Of a stretch of DNA of 64,000 bases, positions 1 to 9,950 are shown piece after piece. Numbering within the stretch: position 1 is the first letter of the stretch; every line of letters starts with the position of its first letter. A model generated the notes under the pieces. That model did no database searches. It was not told where the DNA came from and saw nothing but the letters and a program-made list of their open reading frames with translations. Source of the DNA: Streptomyces sp. NBC_00273. Its GTDB lineage: Bacteria; Actinomycetota; Actinomycetes; Streptomycetales; Streptomycetaceae. The stretch spans positions 620,001 through 684,000 of the forward strand of contig NZ_CP108067.1 of the NCBI RefSeq assembly GCF_036178145.1, written 5' to 3'. Position numbers and translations under genes: made by a program.

Positions 1-3000
1 GCGACGTGGATACGGACCAGGCTGAGCAGCTCCCGCTCCTGCTCGGCGCGAGGCAGCTCGGCCAGCTTCGCGAACGCGGCACCGGCGACGTCGGCACCTG
101 TGACGACGGTCCCCTGTCCGGTGGCGGCGGTGGTGCCTTCCGGGCCGCCGGTGACGAAGTCGCCGACCAGCGGGTTGGGGCGGACTCCCGCCACGATCGC
201 GGAGAAACGGTCCCAGGCGATGTCCGCGACGGTCAGGGCGGCCTCGTCGGCACCAACGGCCTGAGCCAGCGCGGCGATCGCGGCTTCGGGGGCCATCGGC
301 GGCAGACCCTCACGCCGCATCCGCGCGTCCATGGCCTCATCAGCGGCCATACCACCCTCGGCCCACGGACCCCACGCGATCGAGGTAGCGGCCAGCCCGG
401 CCGCCCGCCGCTGCTCAGCGAGAGCGTCCAGATAGGCATTGGCGGCAGCGTAGTTCGCCTGACCAGCAGCACCGATGGTGCCGCTCATCGAGGAGAACAG
501 CACGAACGCGGAGAGCTCAATGCCAAGCTCAACGGTCAACTCGTGCAGATTGAGCGCCGCGGTCGCCTTCGCCCGCAGCACACTCTCGAAACGCTCGGGG
601 GTGAGGGCGTCGAGGACACCGTCATCCAGCACACCAGCCGTGTGCACGACCGCCGTTAGCGTGTCGGCCTCGGCCTCCAGGAGCACACGCAGAGCGTCAC
701 GGTCGGAGGCGTCACACGCCACGACCGACACCTCAACACCCAACTCCGACAGCTCCGCCACCAACTCGGCAGCACCCGGAGCCTCAAGACCACGACGGCT
801 CGTCAGCACCAGACGCTCGGCACCCGCACCGGCCAGCCAACGAGCCAGCCGGCCACCCAGAGCACCCGTACCACCAGTCACCAGAACAGTCCCGGAAGGC
901 GTCCAGGAGTCCGTGTTGCCGCTCGCGGCACGGACAAGACGACGCCCGAAGACCCCAGAGGACCGCACCGCGACCTGGTCCTCACCAGCAGAAGCCAGCA
1001 CACCCACCAGGCGGGACATGGCCCGCTCATCCCACACCTCGGGCAGGTCAACCAGACCGCCCCAACGCCCGGGAACCTCAAGGGCAGCTACACGGCCCAG
1101 GCCCCACACCTGAGCCTGAACCGCCGACATCAGACGATCCGAACGGCCCACACTGACCGCACCACGAGTCAGGCACCACAGCGGCGCCTCCACCCCCACA
1201 TCACCCAACGCCTGCACCAAACCAGCAGACGCAACAACCCCAGCAGCCTCATCCAGAGCCAGAAGCGACACCACACCAGCAACAGAACCCACACCCGCAC
1301 CAGACAGCAGCTCAGCCAAAGCGGCACGATCCGTACCCGGCTCGACAACAACCCGCCGGACCTCAGCCCCACCCCCGGCCAGCGCATCCACCACACCAGC
1401 GGCCAAGGACTCGTCCTCGCGCGCGACAACGATCCACTCGCCGCCCAACACTGCCCCGCCCGACACGGTCAGCGGCTTCCACGACACCCGGTAACGCCAG
1501 CCATCCACCTCCGACTGCGTCCGCACCCGCCGGCGCCATGCCGACAGGGCCGGGACGACCTCGCTCAGCGGCTGTTCACCGTCCGCGTCCAGTTCGAGCG
1601 CGGCGGCGAGCGCAGCCACGTCCTCGTGCTCGACCGCGTCCCAGAAGGCGCTGTCAGCCGGGTCGGCCCGATGCGCGGGCGCCGTCTCCGACTCGGCGGC
1701 GGGGGTGCGGGCGTTCATCCAGTAGCGCTGCCGCTGGAACGCGTACGTCGGCAGGTCCACGCGCTCCGCGCCCGTACCGGCGAAGCAGGCGGCCCAGTCG
1801 ACCTCCGCGCCCCGGACGAACATGCGGGCGACCGCGTCGAGCAGGGTGGCGTTCTCGGGGCGGCCGACGCGCAGCGCGGCGGCGAAGGCGGGGTTGGCGG
1901 TGTCCTGCGGGTCGGTGACCAGGCAGTCCTGGGCCATGGCGGTGAGGACGGGGTCGGGTCCGAGTTCCAGGAAGGAGTCGGCGCCGCGCGCCTTGAGGGT
2001 ACGTACGCCGTCGAGGAAGCGGACGGCGTCGCGGACGTGCCGGACCCAGTGTTCGGGGTTGGCCAGTTCGGCGGCGGTGGCGGTGGTCCCAGTGAGGAGG
2101 GAGACGACGGGCAGGGTGGGCGTGCCGTAGGCCAGGACCTGCGCCACCCGGCGGAACTCGTCGAGCATGCCGTCCATGTGCGGCGAGTGGAACGCGTGGC
2201 TGACCGTCAGGCGCTTGGTCTTGCGGCCCTGTGCCTCGAACGCCTCCGCGATCGCGACCGCCACGTCCTCGTCACCCGCGACCACAACGGCCTGCGGGCC
2301 GTTGACCGCCGCGATGCTCACCCGGTCGCTCAGCAGCGGCAGGACCTCGTCCTCCGACGCCTGCACCGCGATCATCACACCACCGGACGGCAGCGCCTGC
2401 ATCAGACGACCACGCGCCGCCACCAACACACACGCGTCCTCCAGCGAGAACACCCCGGCCACATGCGCGGCAGCGATCTCACCCACCGAGTGACCGGCAA
2501 CGAACGCCGGCTTCACACCCCACGACTCCACCAGCCGGAACAGCGCCACCTCGACCGCGAACAGCGCCGGCTGCGTGTAGGCGGTCTGATGGAGAAGGGC
2601 GGCCTCGGGGGTGTCCTCCTCGGCGAACAGGACGTCGAGGAGCGGGTGTTCGAGCTGTTCGTCGAGGTACCAGGCGGCGTCGTCGAGGGCGTCGGCGAAC
2701 ACCGGGTGGGTCTCGTACAGTTCGCGGCCCATGGCCAGTCGCTGGCTGCCCTGGCCGGTGAACAGGACGGCGAGGCGTCCCGCGGCGGGCGCTCCCTGGA
2801 CGACGGAGGGGGCGTCGGATCCGTCGGCGAGGGTGTGCAGGCCGCGCTGGAGGGCGGTGCGGTCGTCGCCGAGGACGACGGCACGGTGTTCGAAGCGGCC
2901 GCGGGTGGCGGCGAGGGAGTGACCGATGTCGAGGGGTGTGGCGTCCGGGTGGGCGTCGAGCCAGTCGCCGAGGCGCCGGGCCGTGTGGCGCAGGGCTTCG

Positions 3001-4859
3001 GGGGTCTTGGCGGACAGTGCCCAGGGCAGCGGGCCGGACAGCGAGCCGGACAGCGGGCCGGCCGCGTCCTGTGCGTCGTCCTCCGTACCGTCCTCGGACG
3101 GCGGCTCCTCGATGATGGCGTGGGCGTTGGTGCCGCTCATACCGAAAGAGGAGACGCCCGCGCGGCGCGGGGCGTCGGATGTCGGCCAGTCGACGGCCTC
3201 GGTGAGGAGGGAGACGGCTCCGGCCTGCCAGTCGACGTGCGGGGTCGGTGCGTCGACGTGCAGGGTCTTGGGCAGGACGCCGTGGCGCATCGCCATGACC
3301 ATCTTGATGACGCCGGCGACGCCGGCGGCGGCCTGGGTGTGGCCGATGTTCGACTTCAGGGAGCCGAGCCACAGCGGCCGGTCGGCCGGGCGGTCCTGGC
3401 CGTACGTGGCCAGCAGCGCCTGCGCCTCGATCGGGTCACCGAGCCGCGTACCCGTACCGTGCGCCTCGACCACGTGCACGTCGGCGGACGTCAGGCGGGC
3501 GTTGGCCAGGGCCTGGCGGATGACGCGCTGTTGGGCGGGGCCGCTGGGCGCAGTCAGGCCGTTGCTGGCGCCGTCCTGGTTGATGGCGGTGCCGCGGACG
3601 ACGGCGAGGACGTGGTGGCCGTTGGCGCGCGCGTCGGAGAGGCGTTCCACGAGCAGCATGCCGGCGCCCTCGCCCCACGCCGTTCCGTCGGCGCCCGCCG
3701 CGAAGGGCTTGCAGCGGCCGTCGGGGGCGAGGCCGCGCTGGCGGCTGAAGGAGACGAACGAGCCGGGGCTGGCCATGATCGCGACGCCGCCGGCGAGCGC
3801 GAGCGAGCACTCGCCGCTGCGCAGGGCCTGGACGGCGAGGTGCAGGGCGGCGAGCGAGGAGGAGCAGGCGGTGTCGACGGTGACGGTGGGACCTTCGAAG
3901 CCGAAGGTGTAGGCGATGCGGCCGGAGGCGACGCTCGCGGCGTTGCCGGTGACGAGGTAGCCCTCGAATCCGTCGGCGGCGTCTTCGAGCCGGGGGCCGT
4001 ACTCCTGGGTCTCCGCGCCGACGAACACGCCGACCTGGCCGCCGCGGAGTCCGGCGGGGTCGAGGCCGGCGCGGTCGAACGCCTCCCAGGAGGTTTCGAG
4101 GAGCAGGCGCTGCTGGGGGTCCATGGCGAGCGCTTCGCGCGGGGATATCCCGAAGAACGAGGCGTCGAATTCGTCGGCGTCGTGGAGGAATCCGCCTTCG
4201 CGGGCGTACGTGGTGCCAGCCCGGTCGGGGTCCGGGTCGTAGAGCGAATCGAGGTTCCAGCCGCGCCCGGTGGGGAATTCGGAAATGGCGTCGGTGCCGG
4301 TGGCGACGAGTTCCCAGAGCGCTTCGGGGGAATGTACGTCGCCGGGGAAGCGGCAGCCGATACCGACGATGGCGATCGGTTCGTCGCTGCTGACGGCGGC
4401 GGTGACGGGTGCCTCGGCGGGGGTGGTCAGGCCCAGGAGCAGGGCGTGGATCCGGCGGGCGAGGTGGGCGGGGGTGGGGTGGTCGAAGGCCAGGGTGACG
4501 GGCAGGCGCAGGCCCGTGCCGGCGACGAGGCGGGCGTGCAGGTCGACGGCGGCGAGCGAGTCGAAGCCGAGGTCGAGGAAGGAGCGGTGCGGGTCGAGGG
4601 TGGCGGGTGCGGTGTCCCGCAGGGAGGCGGTGACCAGGGAGGACACCCAGTCGAGCAGCGCGGTGTGCTGTTCGTCCCCGGTGAGCCCGGCGAGGCGCTC
4701 GCGCCACTGGTCGCCGTTGGCCGAGGCGTTGGCCGAGGTGTCGCCCGCGATGCCGTCCGCAGCACTGTCGGCGCTGCCGGATTCGGATTCGCCCTGGGTT
4801 TCGCCGGCCTCGGAGGCGCCGCCGATTTCGGCAGCGAAATCCTGGGAATCGTTCAACAT
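1..4859 (-). CDS. Modular type I polyketide synthase, first subunit (ACP-KS-AT-KR...), partial
   Basis: Only the N-terminal part is present; the frame is open to the window edge. An ACP comes first (LGFDSLAAV, Ser near residue 98). Then a KS with DTACSSS (about 328), HGTGT and KSNIGH; an AT with GHSVGEI (about 790) and HAFHSP, the usual malonyl-CoA signature; and a KR with NADPH motif TGGTGALGG (about 1326), an LDD motif (B-type, 3R-hydroxyl) and catalytic Ser/Tyr/Asn. No DH or ER lies between AT and KR. The next ACP must lie beyond base 1. An ACP ahead of the first KS suggests that the starter is loaded in trans. ATG at 4859 is chosen because GGAG sits 6 nt upstream; an in-frame ATG at 4871 is possible. 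Confidence 0.95.
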   Translation of the reverse strand, partial: MLNDSQDFAAEIGGASEAGETQGESESGSADSAADGIAGDTSANASANGDQWRERLAGLTGDEQHTALLDWVSSLVTASLRDTAPATLDPHRSFLDLGFDSLAAVDLHARLVAGTGLRLPVTLAFDHPTPAHLARRIHALLLGLTTPAEAPVTAAVSSDEPIAIVGIGCRFPGDVHSPEALWELVATGTDAISEFPTGRGWNLDSLYDPDPDRAGTTYAREGGFLHDADEFDASFFGISPREALAMDPQQRLLLETSWEAFDRAGLDPAGLRGGQVGVFVGAETQEYGPRLEDAADGFEGYLVTGNAASVASGRIAYTFGFEGPTVTVDTACSSSLAALHLAVQALRSGECSLALAGGVAIMASPGSFVSFSRQRGLAPDGRCKPFAAGADGTAWGEGAGMLLVERLSDARANGHHVLAVVRGTAINQDGASNGLTAPSGPAQQRVIRQALANARLTSADVHVVEAHGTGTRLGDPIEAQALLATYGQDRPADRPLWLGSLKSNIGHTQAAAGVAGVIKMVMAMRHGVLPKTLHVDAPTPHVDWQAGAVSLLTEAVDWPTSDAPRRAGVSSFGMSGTNAHAIIEEPPSEDGTEDDAQDAAGPLSGSLSGPLPWALSAKTPEALRHTARRLGDWLDAHPDATPLDIGHSLAATRGRFEHRAVVLGDDRTALQRGLHTLADGSDAPSVVQGAPAAGRLAVLFTGQGSQRLAMGRELYETHPVFADALDDAAWYLDEQLEHPLLDVLFAEEDTPEAALLHQTAYTQPALFAVEVALFRLVESWGVKPAFVAGHSVGEIAAAHVAGVFSLEDACVLVAARGRLMQALPSGGVMIAVQASEDEVLPLLSDRVSIAAVNGPQAVVVAGDEDVAVAIAEAFEAQGRKTKRLTVSHAFHSPHMDGMLDEFRRVAQVLAYGTPTLPVVSLLTGTTATAAELANPEHWVRHVRDAVRFLDGVRTLKARGADSFLELGPDPVLTAMAQDCLVTDPQDTANPAFAAALRVGRPENATLLDAVARMFVRGAEVDWAACFAGTGAERVDLPTYAFQRQRYWMNARTPAAESETAPAHRADPADSAFWDAVEHEDVAALAAALELDADGEQPLSEVVPALSAWRRRVRTQSEVDGWRYRVSWKPLTVSGGAVLGGEWIVVAREDESLAAGVVDALAGGGAEVRRVVVEPGTDRAALAELLSGAGVGSVAGVVSLLALDEAAGVVASAGLVQALGDVGVEAPLWCLTRGAVSVGRSDRLMSAVQAQVWGLGRVAALEVPGRWGGLVDLPEVWDERAMSRLVGVLASAGEDQVAVRSSGVFGRRLVRAASGNTDSWTPSGTVLVTGGTGALGGRLARWLAGAGAERLVLTSRRGLEAPGAAELVAELSELGVEVSVVACDASDRDALRVLLEAEADTLTAVVHTAGVLDDGVLDALTPERFESVLRAKATAALNLHELTVELGIELSAFVLFSSMSGTIGAAGQANYAAANAYLDALAEQRRAAGLAATSIAWGPWAEGGMAADEAMDARMRREGLPPMAPEAAIAALAQAVGADEAALTVADIAWDRFSAIVAGVRPNPLVGDFVTGGPEGTTAATGQGTVVTGADVAGAAFAKLAELPRAEQERELLSLVRIHV

Positions 4860-4933
4860 CGCGCGCTCCATCACTCCGTGCAGAGAAACCTAAGACCAGA
4901 GTTGACCTTGGCACGGGAGAGCTTCCGCAGAAA

Positions 4934-4960
4934 CCCCTAACGCTCCCCTAGAGACCCCTA
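4934..4960 (-). promoter_or_regulatory. Three TAGGGG direct repeats upstream of the PKS gene
   Basis: CCCCTA (TAGGGG on the PKS strand) occurs at 4934, 4945 and 4955, a 10-11 bp period, about 75-100 bp upstream of the PKS start. A similar block, CTAGGGG-spacer-TAGGGGTT, lies upstream of the thioesterase gene. Direct repeats at helical spacing suggest an activator site; the LAL regulator encoded nearby is the obvious candidate. The repeats are seen; binding is inferred. Confidence 0.5.
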
Positions 4961-5121
4961 TGAGGTGGCCCTGTGGAAGGCGTCGTCATTCTGCGAGCGC
5001 GATCAATCATAATGCCCTCGACATACGGGCAATTGCAAGGATTCTGTTGTCGTTTGAATCCGGCAGGGCGTCACCCGGCCGGGCGGGCCACACGTACCAG
5101 GACGGACCCTGCATACGAAGA

Positions 5122-5152
5122 CGGAGGGGCGGTCGTCAGGACCGCCCCTCCG
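5122..5152 (-). terminator. Strong stem-loop terminator
   Basis: A perfect 13-bp stem (5122-5134 with 5140-5152) and a 5-nt loop lie just past the stop of the PH-domain gene and before the PKS promoter. There is no T-tract, as is common for Streptomyces terminators. It should stop read-through from the PH-domain operon into the PKS gene. Confidence 0.7.
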
Positions 5153-5188
5153 CCTCCTGGGGGGAGGCGCGCCAGTTGGTTCTTGGGG

Positions 5189-6739
5189 TCAGTGGCCGGC
5201 GGGCACCCGTTCGATGAACGGGGCGAGCAGGCCGGGCACCGTCTCCTCGGCGAAGGCGAGGCCGTCACCGACGCGTACGTCGCGGACCTTGTAGACGCCG
5301 TTGCCGACGGCGGTGGCGGCTCCCAGGGTGAGCAGGCCGGCGCGGCGCTGGAAGACCGAGCGCGTGATGGACCAGCCGATGATCCCGTCCCGCTGGACGG
5401 CGACGGTGCGGCGGGTGAAGGTGCCCGCCCGGGTGACCAGGTAGGGGCCGTGGACGGCGTGGCCGAGGTTTCGGTAGGCGTCGAAGGCGAAGGCCACTCC
5501 GGCGGCGAACAGCACGACCGCGGTGATCCAGCCGGTGTGCACGAGGACCGGGGTGAGCCACAGGCCGAGGCCGACGAAGGGCGCGGCGAGCAGGACGGAC
5601 CAGATCAGGGCGCGGTTGATCCTGCGCCGCAGGGCGGCGCGGGGGTGCGGCGCGAGCTGCGCCGCCGTCGTCGGGGAGACGCTCTCGCCGAGGACGTCGG
5701 CGGCGATCCGGCGGGCCAGGGCCAGGGGTACGGGCGGGGTGAGCCGGCTGCGGCTGCTGTTCTCGTCCTCGTCGCCGAGGCCGCTGGCGACGGCCTTCAG
5801 GCGGGCTCCTCCGGCCCAGCGCAGCAGCAGGGGTTCGGCCACTTCGGCGCCGCGCAGCCGCTGTTCCTCGATGCTGACGGAGCGGGTGATGAGCAGGCCG
5901 CGGCGGACGCGGAGCAGGCCGGTCTCCGGGCGGTCGAGGCGGTAGCCGCCCCAGCCCTCTATGAAGGTGGCGGTCGATCCGGCGACGCCGATCACGACGA
6001 TGACGAGGAGGGTCACGAGGATTCCGTACCAGAGCGGTACGGAGCCGAAGCGGTCCTCGATGTCCTTGACGATGCCGAGTTCCAGGGGGTCGATCTTCAT
6101 CTCGTGCAGCGTGCGGTAGACGCTTCCGACGGCGATGAAGACACCGCCGACGCCCCAGAGGGTCAGCGGCGCGTACCGCAGCCACGCCCAGTCGAGTTCG
6201 GCGAGGGTGGCGTCGGTGTCGGGGTCGGCGGTCGCCAGGCCCTGGCGGGCGTGGCGCAGTTCGCTCAGCTGCCTGCGCAGCGCTTCGGCGTCGCGGGTGC
6301 TGAGGCCGTCCAGGGACAGGCCGCCGCCGGAGGAGGCCTGGTCACCGGTGGTGACCTTCAGGGAGGTGAGGCCGAAGAGCCGGTGGAGGGGGTTGGCGGT
6401 CAGGTCGACGCTGCGGATGCGGTCGACGGGGATCGAGCGCTCGCTGCGGAAGAACCATCCCTTGTGGAGCTCCACCCGGTCGTCGGTGACGCGGTACCGG
6501 GTGGTGAGGAGGCGCATCGTGCTGATGCCGGAGATGACGAGGCAGGTGATGAGGAACGAGGCGAAGGTGATCAGGACCTGGAGGTTGATCTCGCCGCCGG
6601 TGATGACGGTGGTGGCGCCGAAGGTGGCCAGCGGTGTGGCCACCACGCTCAGGTTGACGAGGAACAGGCGCGGGTTGAGCCGTCCCCACACGTCGTGGTC
6701 GGCGTGGTCCTGGTGTCGGACCGTGGTGTCCGGTGTCAC
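5189..6739 (-). CDS. Membrane protein with bacterial PH (YdbT-like) domains
   Basis: About 516 residues. Pairs of hydrophobic helices alternate with bPH2-type domains: a first unit with YRVTDDRVELHKGWFFRSE near residue 80, a middle unit near residue 260, and a C-terminal unit with GPYLVTRAGTFTRRTVAV. This is the YdbS/YdbT layout. Family members are membrane proteins of unclear role; some have been linked to resistance to antimicrobial compounds. The GTG start overlaps the TGA of the upstream small PH-domain gene, so the two are translationally coupled and probably form a complex. The stop is followed by a strong hairpin. Confidence 0.85.
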   Translation of the reverse strand: MTPDTTVRHQDHADHDVWGRLNPRLFLVNLSVVATPLATFGATTVITGGEINLQVLITFASFLITCLVISGISTMRLLTTRYRVTDDRVELHKGWFFRSERSIPVDRIRSVDLTANPLHRLFGLTSLKVTTGDQASSGGGLSLDGLSTRDAEALRRQLSELRHARQGLATADPDTDATLAELDWAWLRYAPLTLWGVGGVFIAVGSVYRTLHEMKIDPLELGIVKDIEDRFGSVPLWYGILVTLLVIVVIGVAGSTATFIEGWGGYRLDRPETGLLRVRRGLLITRSVSIEEQRLRGAEVAEPLLLRWAGGARLKAVASGLGDEDENSSRSRLTPPVPLALARRIAADVLGESVSPTTAAQLAPHPRAALRRRINRALIWSVLLAAPFVGLGLWLTPVLVHTGWITAVVLFAAGVAFAFDAYRNLGHAVHGPYLVTRAGTFTRRTVAVQRDGIIGWSITRSVFQRRAGLLTLGAATAVGNGVYKVRDVRVGDGLAFAEETVPGLLAPFIERVPAGH

Positions 6740-7236
6740 GTGGCGTCTCCCGGTACGGCCTGGGTGGACCGGGTCAGCTGCTCCACGAGTTCGGTGGCGG
6801 TCCGGTGGTCCAGTCCCTTGATCTTCACGGCGCCGGCGGAGGACGCGCTGGTGACGGTGATCCCGGAGAGGCTGAACAGCTGCTGGAGCGGGCCGCGGAG
6901 CATGTCGACGGTCTGGACGCGGGACAGGGGGACGACCCGCCACCGCTGCCAGAGCCATCCCGAAGCGGCGTAGACGGCCTCGTCGGTCATCTCCCAGCGG
7001 TGCACCCGGTAGCGCCAGATGGGCATGACGCCCATGTAGAGGAGTCCGGGGACGAGCGCGACGAGGAAGAGGGGGCCAAAGACGAAGCGCGCCGGCGAGA
7101 TGGTGAGCCAGAGCACGCCGAACACGAGCGGGAGCGGCAGGGCGAAGAGGGACGACTGGAGGGTCCACCAGCCGATGGCGCGGCTTTCGACGCGGTGGCG
7201 AGGCGGACGGAGCCTCAGTTCTTGGTTGTCTAGCAC
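6736..7236 (-). CDS. Small bacterial PH-domain membrane protein (YdbS-like)
   Basis: 166 residues with two N-terminal transmembrane helices (about 25-70), then a single bPH2 domain (WEMTDEAVYAASGWLWQRW, RVQTVDML). It is the usual short partner of the larger PH-domain protein immediately downstream, which it overlaps by 4 nt. Function is unknown; a role in envelope stress or export is only an analogy with the Bacillus YdbST pair. Confidence 0.85.
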   Translation of the reverse strand: MLDNQELRLRPPRHRVESRAIGWWTLQSSLFALPLPLVFGVLWLTISPARFVFGPLFLVALVPGLLYMGVMPIWRYRVHRWEMTDEAVYAASGWLWQRWRVVPLSRVQTVDMLRGPLQQLFSLSGITVTSASSAGAVKIKGLDHRTATELVEQLTRSTQAVPGDAT

Positions 7237-7289
7237 TGCTTCACCCTGGTTCCTGAAGGATCTTGAATCGTCGCGGAGTCATCGTGGGG

Positions 7290-7805
7290 TCATCGTGTGA
7301 TCGTCGCGGTCCGTACGGCACGCAGCCGGGACAGGAGGACGGCTACCCGGGCCGTCACCATGGACAGGGACATCAGGGCGAGCGAGCTCACGAGGACCTC
7401 GCCGCCGCTGAGTTGGTAGTCGGTGGTGAAGCGGTTGATGCGCGCGCCGAACCAGTGCTCGCAGCCGTAGGCGAAGAGGATCTGGGCCCCGAAGAGGAAG
7501 ACCCAGACCGCCGCCTGGCCGAACCCGCCGGTGGTGCGGATGTCGCCCGCGGGGTCCCGGTGGGCGGTGAGCGGGGAGCTCGCGACGAGTCCGCAGATGA
7601 CCCCTACACCTATGGCGGCGAGGTGCAGCGACGTGTCGTTGCCCGCCGTCGGAAAGGAGTGTACGCACGCGCCGGTGACGATGACGGCCACCAGTGTGGG
7701 GCCGGCGATCCTCACGGCGGTGATGCGCCGGTTGCCGAAGTCGGTCGCGAGGATGACGGCCAGGATCGTCCCGCAGGTGATGAGTGCCGTCGTGAACTGC
7801 CCCAC
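7290..7805 (-). CDS. Small polytopic membrane protein of unknown function
   Basis: About 171 residues from a GTG at 7805, with five likely transmembrane segments (starts ITCGTILAVILATDF; others near residues 30, 60, 105 and 145). No catalytic motif is recognised. It is divergent from the sensor kinase gene and lies ahead of the PH-domain pair on the same strand, with a 53-bp gap. The start is uncertain; an upstream in-frame ATG at 7874 gives a hydrophilic extension that looks non-coding. Confidence 0.65.
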   Translation of the reverse strand: MGQFTTALITCGTILAVILATDFGNRRITAVRIAGPTLVAVIVTGACVHSFPTAGNDTSLHLAAIGVGVICGLVASSPLTAHRDPAGDIRTTGGFGQAAVWVFLFGAQILFAYGCEHWFGARINRFTTDYQLSGGEVLVSSLALMSLSMVTARVAVLLSRLRAVRTATITR

Positions 7806-7904
7806 GTGACCGAACCCGCCCTTTCCGCACTGCCTCGAAATCCGTTGTCGCGGTTCTCCTTCCGCTGGTTCCAACGTAGGCGGGGCGGGCCCGGCCGGGG
7901 GACG

Positions 7905-7936
7905 ACCGATCGGTGGGACCGGCTGTCAACCGATCG
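7905..7936. promoter_or_regulatory. ACCGATCGGT palindrome and half repeat in a divergent intergenic region
   Basis: A perfect 10-bp palindrome ACCGATCGGT (7905-7914) is followed 24 bp later by ACCGATCG (7929-7936). The region lies between the membrane-protein gene and the sensor kinase gene, about 40-65 bp upstream of the kinase start. The position fits an operator for autoregulation by the response regulator; this is inference. Confidence 0.3.
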
Positions 7937-7972
7937 ACGGACACCGGCTGCGCTCGTGGTAGGACTGGTTCC

Positions 7973-9271
7973 GTGCACATAGAAACTCAGCCGGAGGTCC
8001 CGCGGACGGCCGCGAACTACGGTCCCGACTCGGGAAGCCGCTGGTTCGGTCTGTGGGACGGCTATTTCGCCGTCTCCTACCTCGTCACCGTCATTCTGCT
8101 GTTCACCTCGGTGGAGAGCCAGACCCACCGGGCCCTCGCCGTCGGTGCGCTGACGCTGATCGTGCCCTGGTACGCGGGGCTCGGCCGGAGGCTGATGGTC
8201 CACCGGACGTCGGGCCGGCGGAACATCGTCTTCTCCGCCGGGCTCCTGCTGTTGTTCGCCTCGTCCACCATGCTCGATCTCGCGGGTTCCTTCGCGCTGT
8301 TCGCGGTGGTCCCCATGCTCATGATGAGCCTGTCGGTGCCGCCCGCGATCGTGCTGGTCGTGCTGGCCAATCTGTGGCCGATGACGGTGGTCTGGCTACG
8401 GGGCGGGGAGTTCGATCCGCACATCCTGTCGGTGCTGCCCATATCGCTGCTCGGCATCGGTGTGTCGGTCCTGCTCGGCCTGTGGATCACCCGGGTGGTG
8501 CGGCAGAGCGCCGACCGGGGCGAGCTGATCAACGAGTTGCGGCGCAGCCGGGAGCGGGAGGCCCGGCTGTCGCACCAGGCCGGCATCTCGGCCGAGCGGG
8601 AGCGGCTGGCCCGGGAGATCCACGACACCCTGGCGCAGAGCCTGACCAGCATCATCAGCCTGGTGCAGGCGGCCGAGTCGGAGGTGGTGGACAACCCCGA
8701 GCGGGCGCGGTCCCGGCTCGGGCTGGCCGGCCGGGTCGCGCAGGACAGCCTGGCCGAGGCCCGCGGTTTCGTCTCCGCGCTGACCCCGCCGTCGCTGCGG
8801 GAGAGCTCGCTGGTGCAGGCCGTACGCCGGCAGGCCGACCTGCTGATGGAGGAGACGGGGCTGGCGGTGCGGTGCACGGCCCGCGGCGAAGAGCAGGCGC
8901 TGCCGATGGCGGTCAGCGTGGTGTTGCTGCGCTCGGCGCAGGAGGCGTTCGCCAACGTGCGCAAGCACGCGACGGACGCCCGTAGGGTGGACGTCCTGGT
9001 GGCGTACGCGCCGGAGGCGGTGCGGCTCGTGGTACGTGACGACGGCGCGGGCTTCCGGACCGACGACGGGCCGCGGGACGAGGAGCCGGCGGACGGCGCG
9101 CCGGAGCGCGTGCCGGACGGCGGGCGGAACGGTTTCGGGCTGCGCGGGATGCGCGCCCGGGTGGAGGAGATCGGCGGAATGGCACAGTTCAGCAGCAGCC
9201 CGGGGGCGGGCACGGTCATCGAGGTGACGGTGCCGCTCGCCCCGGTGGAGCGGGGGTCGGCCGATGAGTGA
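7973..9271 (+). CDS. NarL-family sensor histidine kinase
   Basis: About 432 residues from GTG 7973. The N-terminal half has several transmembrane helices (to about residue 175) and no large extracellular domain. Next come a short coiled linker, a HisKA_3 domain with REIHDTLAQS (phospho-acceptor His near 218) and an HATPase_c domain (NVRKHA, DDGAGF, GFGLRGMRARV). It overlaps the response regulator by 8 nt. TAGGAC lies 7 nt upstream of the GTG, so the mRNA may be leaderless. It sits inside the PKS regulatory zone, but whether it controls the cluster is not shown by sequence. Confidence 0.9.
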   Translation: MHIETQPEVPRTAANYGPDSGSRWFGLWDGYFAVSYLVTVILLFTSVESQTHRALAVGALTLIVPWYAGLGRRLMVHRTSGRRNIVFSAGLLLLFASSTMLDLAGSFALFAVVPMLMMSLSVPPAIVLVVLANLWPMTVVWLRGGEFDPHILSVLPISLLGIGVSVLLGLWITRVVRQSADRGELINELRRSREREARLSHQAGISAERERLAREIHDTLAQSLTSIISLVQAAESEVVDNPERARSRLGLAGRVAQDSLAEARGFVSALTPPSLRESSLVQAVRRQADLLMEETGLAVRCTARGEEQALPMAVSVVLLRSAQEAFANVRKHATDARRVDVLVAYAPEAVRLVVRDDGAGFRTDDGPRDEEPADGAPERVPDGGRNGFGLRGMRARVEEIGGMAQFSSSPGAGTVIEVTVPLAPVERGSADE

Positions 9272-9896
9272 GCGCGAACCGATCGGGGTGCTGCTCGCCG
9301 ATGACCACCCGGTGGTCCGGGAGGGCCTGAGCGCCATGCTGGAGCTGGACGAGGGCATCCGGGTGGTGGGACAGGCCGGTTCCGGTGAGGAGGCGGTGCT
9401 GCAGGCCGCACGGCTGAAGCCGGACATCGTCCTGCTCGACCTGCGGATGGGCGCGATGGACGGGGTGGCCGCGACCGGGCACATCCTGCGGGAGTCGCCG
9501 CGCAGCCGGGTGGTCATCGTGACCACGTACGAGGACGACGCGGACATCCTGCGCGCGGTGGAGGCGGGCGCCGCGGGCTACCTGCTCAAGGGCAGCTCCC
9601 GCGAGGAGCTGGTGCAGGCGGTGAAGGCGGCGGCGCGCGGTGAGACGGTGCTGACGCCGTCGCTGGCGCCGAAGCTGTTCCGGGCCCGGGTGGTGGAGGC
9701 GCCGGTGCTGTCCGAGCGGGAGCGCGAAGTGCTCCAGTTGGTCAGGCAGGGCATGACCAACGCGGACATCGGGCGCCGGCTGTTCATCAGCGAGGCAACG
9801 GTCAAGACGCACCTGCTGCGGTCGTTCAAGAAGCTGTCGGTGTCGGACCGCACGGCGGCGGTGATGGCGGCCCTGGAACGGGGCCTGCTGTCCTGA
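9264..9896 (+). CDS. NarL-family response regulator
   Basis: 210 residues: a receiver domain with acidic pair DD near 14-15, phospho-acceptor Asp in LLDLRM (about 59), conserved Thr and Lys (YLLKGSS), then a LuxR-type HTH (LSEREREVLQLVRQGMTN, SEATVKTHL) at the C-terminus. It is the partner of the kinase immediately upstream, with overlapping frames. Its stop codon forms one end of a long hairpin that also contains the stop of the convergent LAL gene. Confidence 0.93.
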   Translation: MSEREPIGVLLADDHPVVREGLSAMLELDEGIRVVGQAGSGEEAVLQAARLKPDIVLLDLRMGAMDGVAATGHILRESPRSRVVIVTTYEDDADILRAVEAGAAGYLLKGSSREELVQAVKAAARGETVLTPSLAPKLFRARVVEAPVLSEREREVLQLVRQGMTNADIGRRLFISEATVKTHLLRSFKKLSVSDRTAAVMAALERGLLS

Positions 9897-9950
9897 GGGG
9901 TGGGCCGCCCCCGGCCGCCCCCGGGCCTGCCCGGGGGCGGCCCACCCCTC
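9895..9950. terminator. Bidirectional terminator hairpin overlapping two stop codons
   Basis: An 18-bp perfect stem (9895-9912 with 9933-9950) with a G/C-rich loop that can itself fold. It lies exactly between the convergent response regulator and LAL genes and includes part of each stop codon, so it can terminate both transcripts. Confidence 0.8.

Noticed and set aside
3436..4914. 492-codon minus-strand frame
   Set aside because: Out-of-frame with the PKS; Arg/Pro-rich and motif-free.
1626..4940. 1,104-codon open frame on the plus strand
   Set aside because: It lies opposite the PKS gene, translates to Gly/Arg/Val-rich sequence without motifs, and exists because third-position G/C leaves few stops on the other strand.
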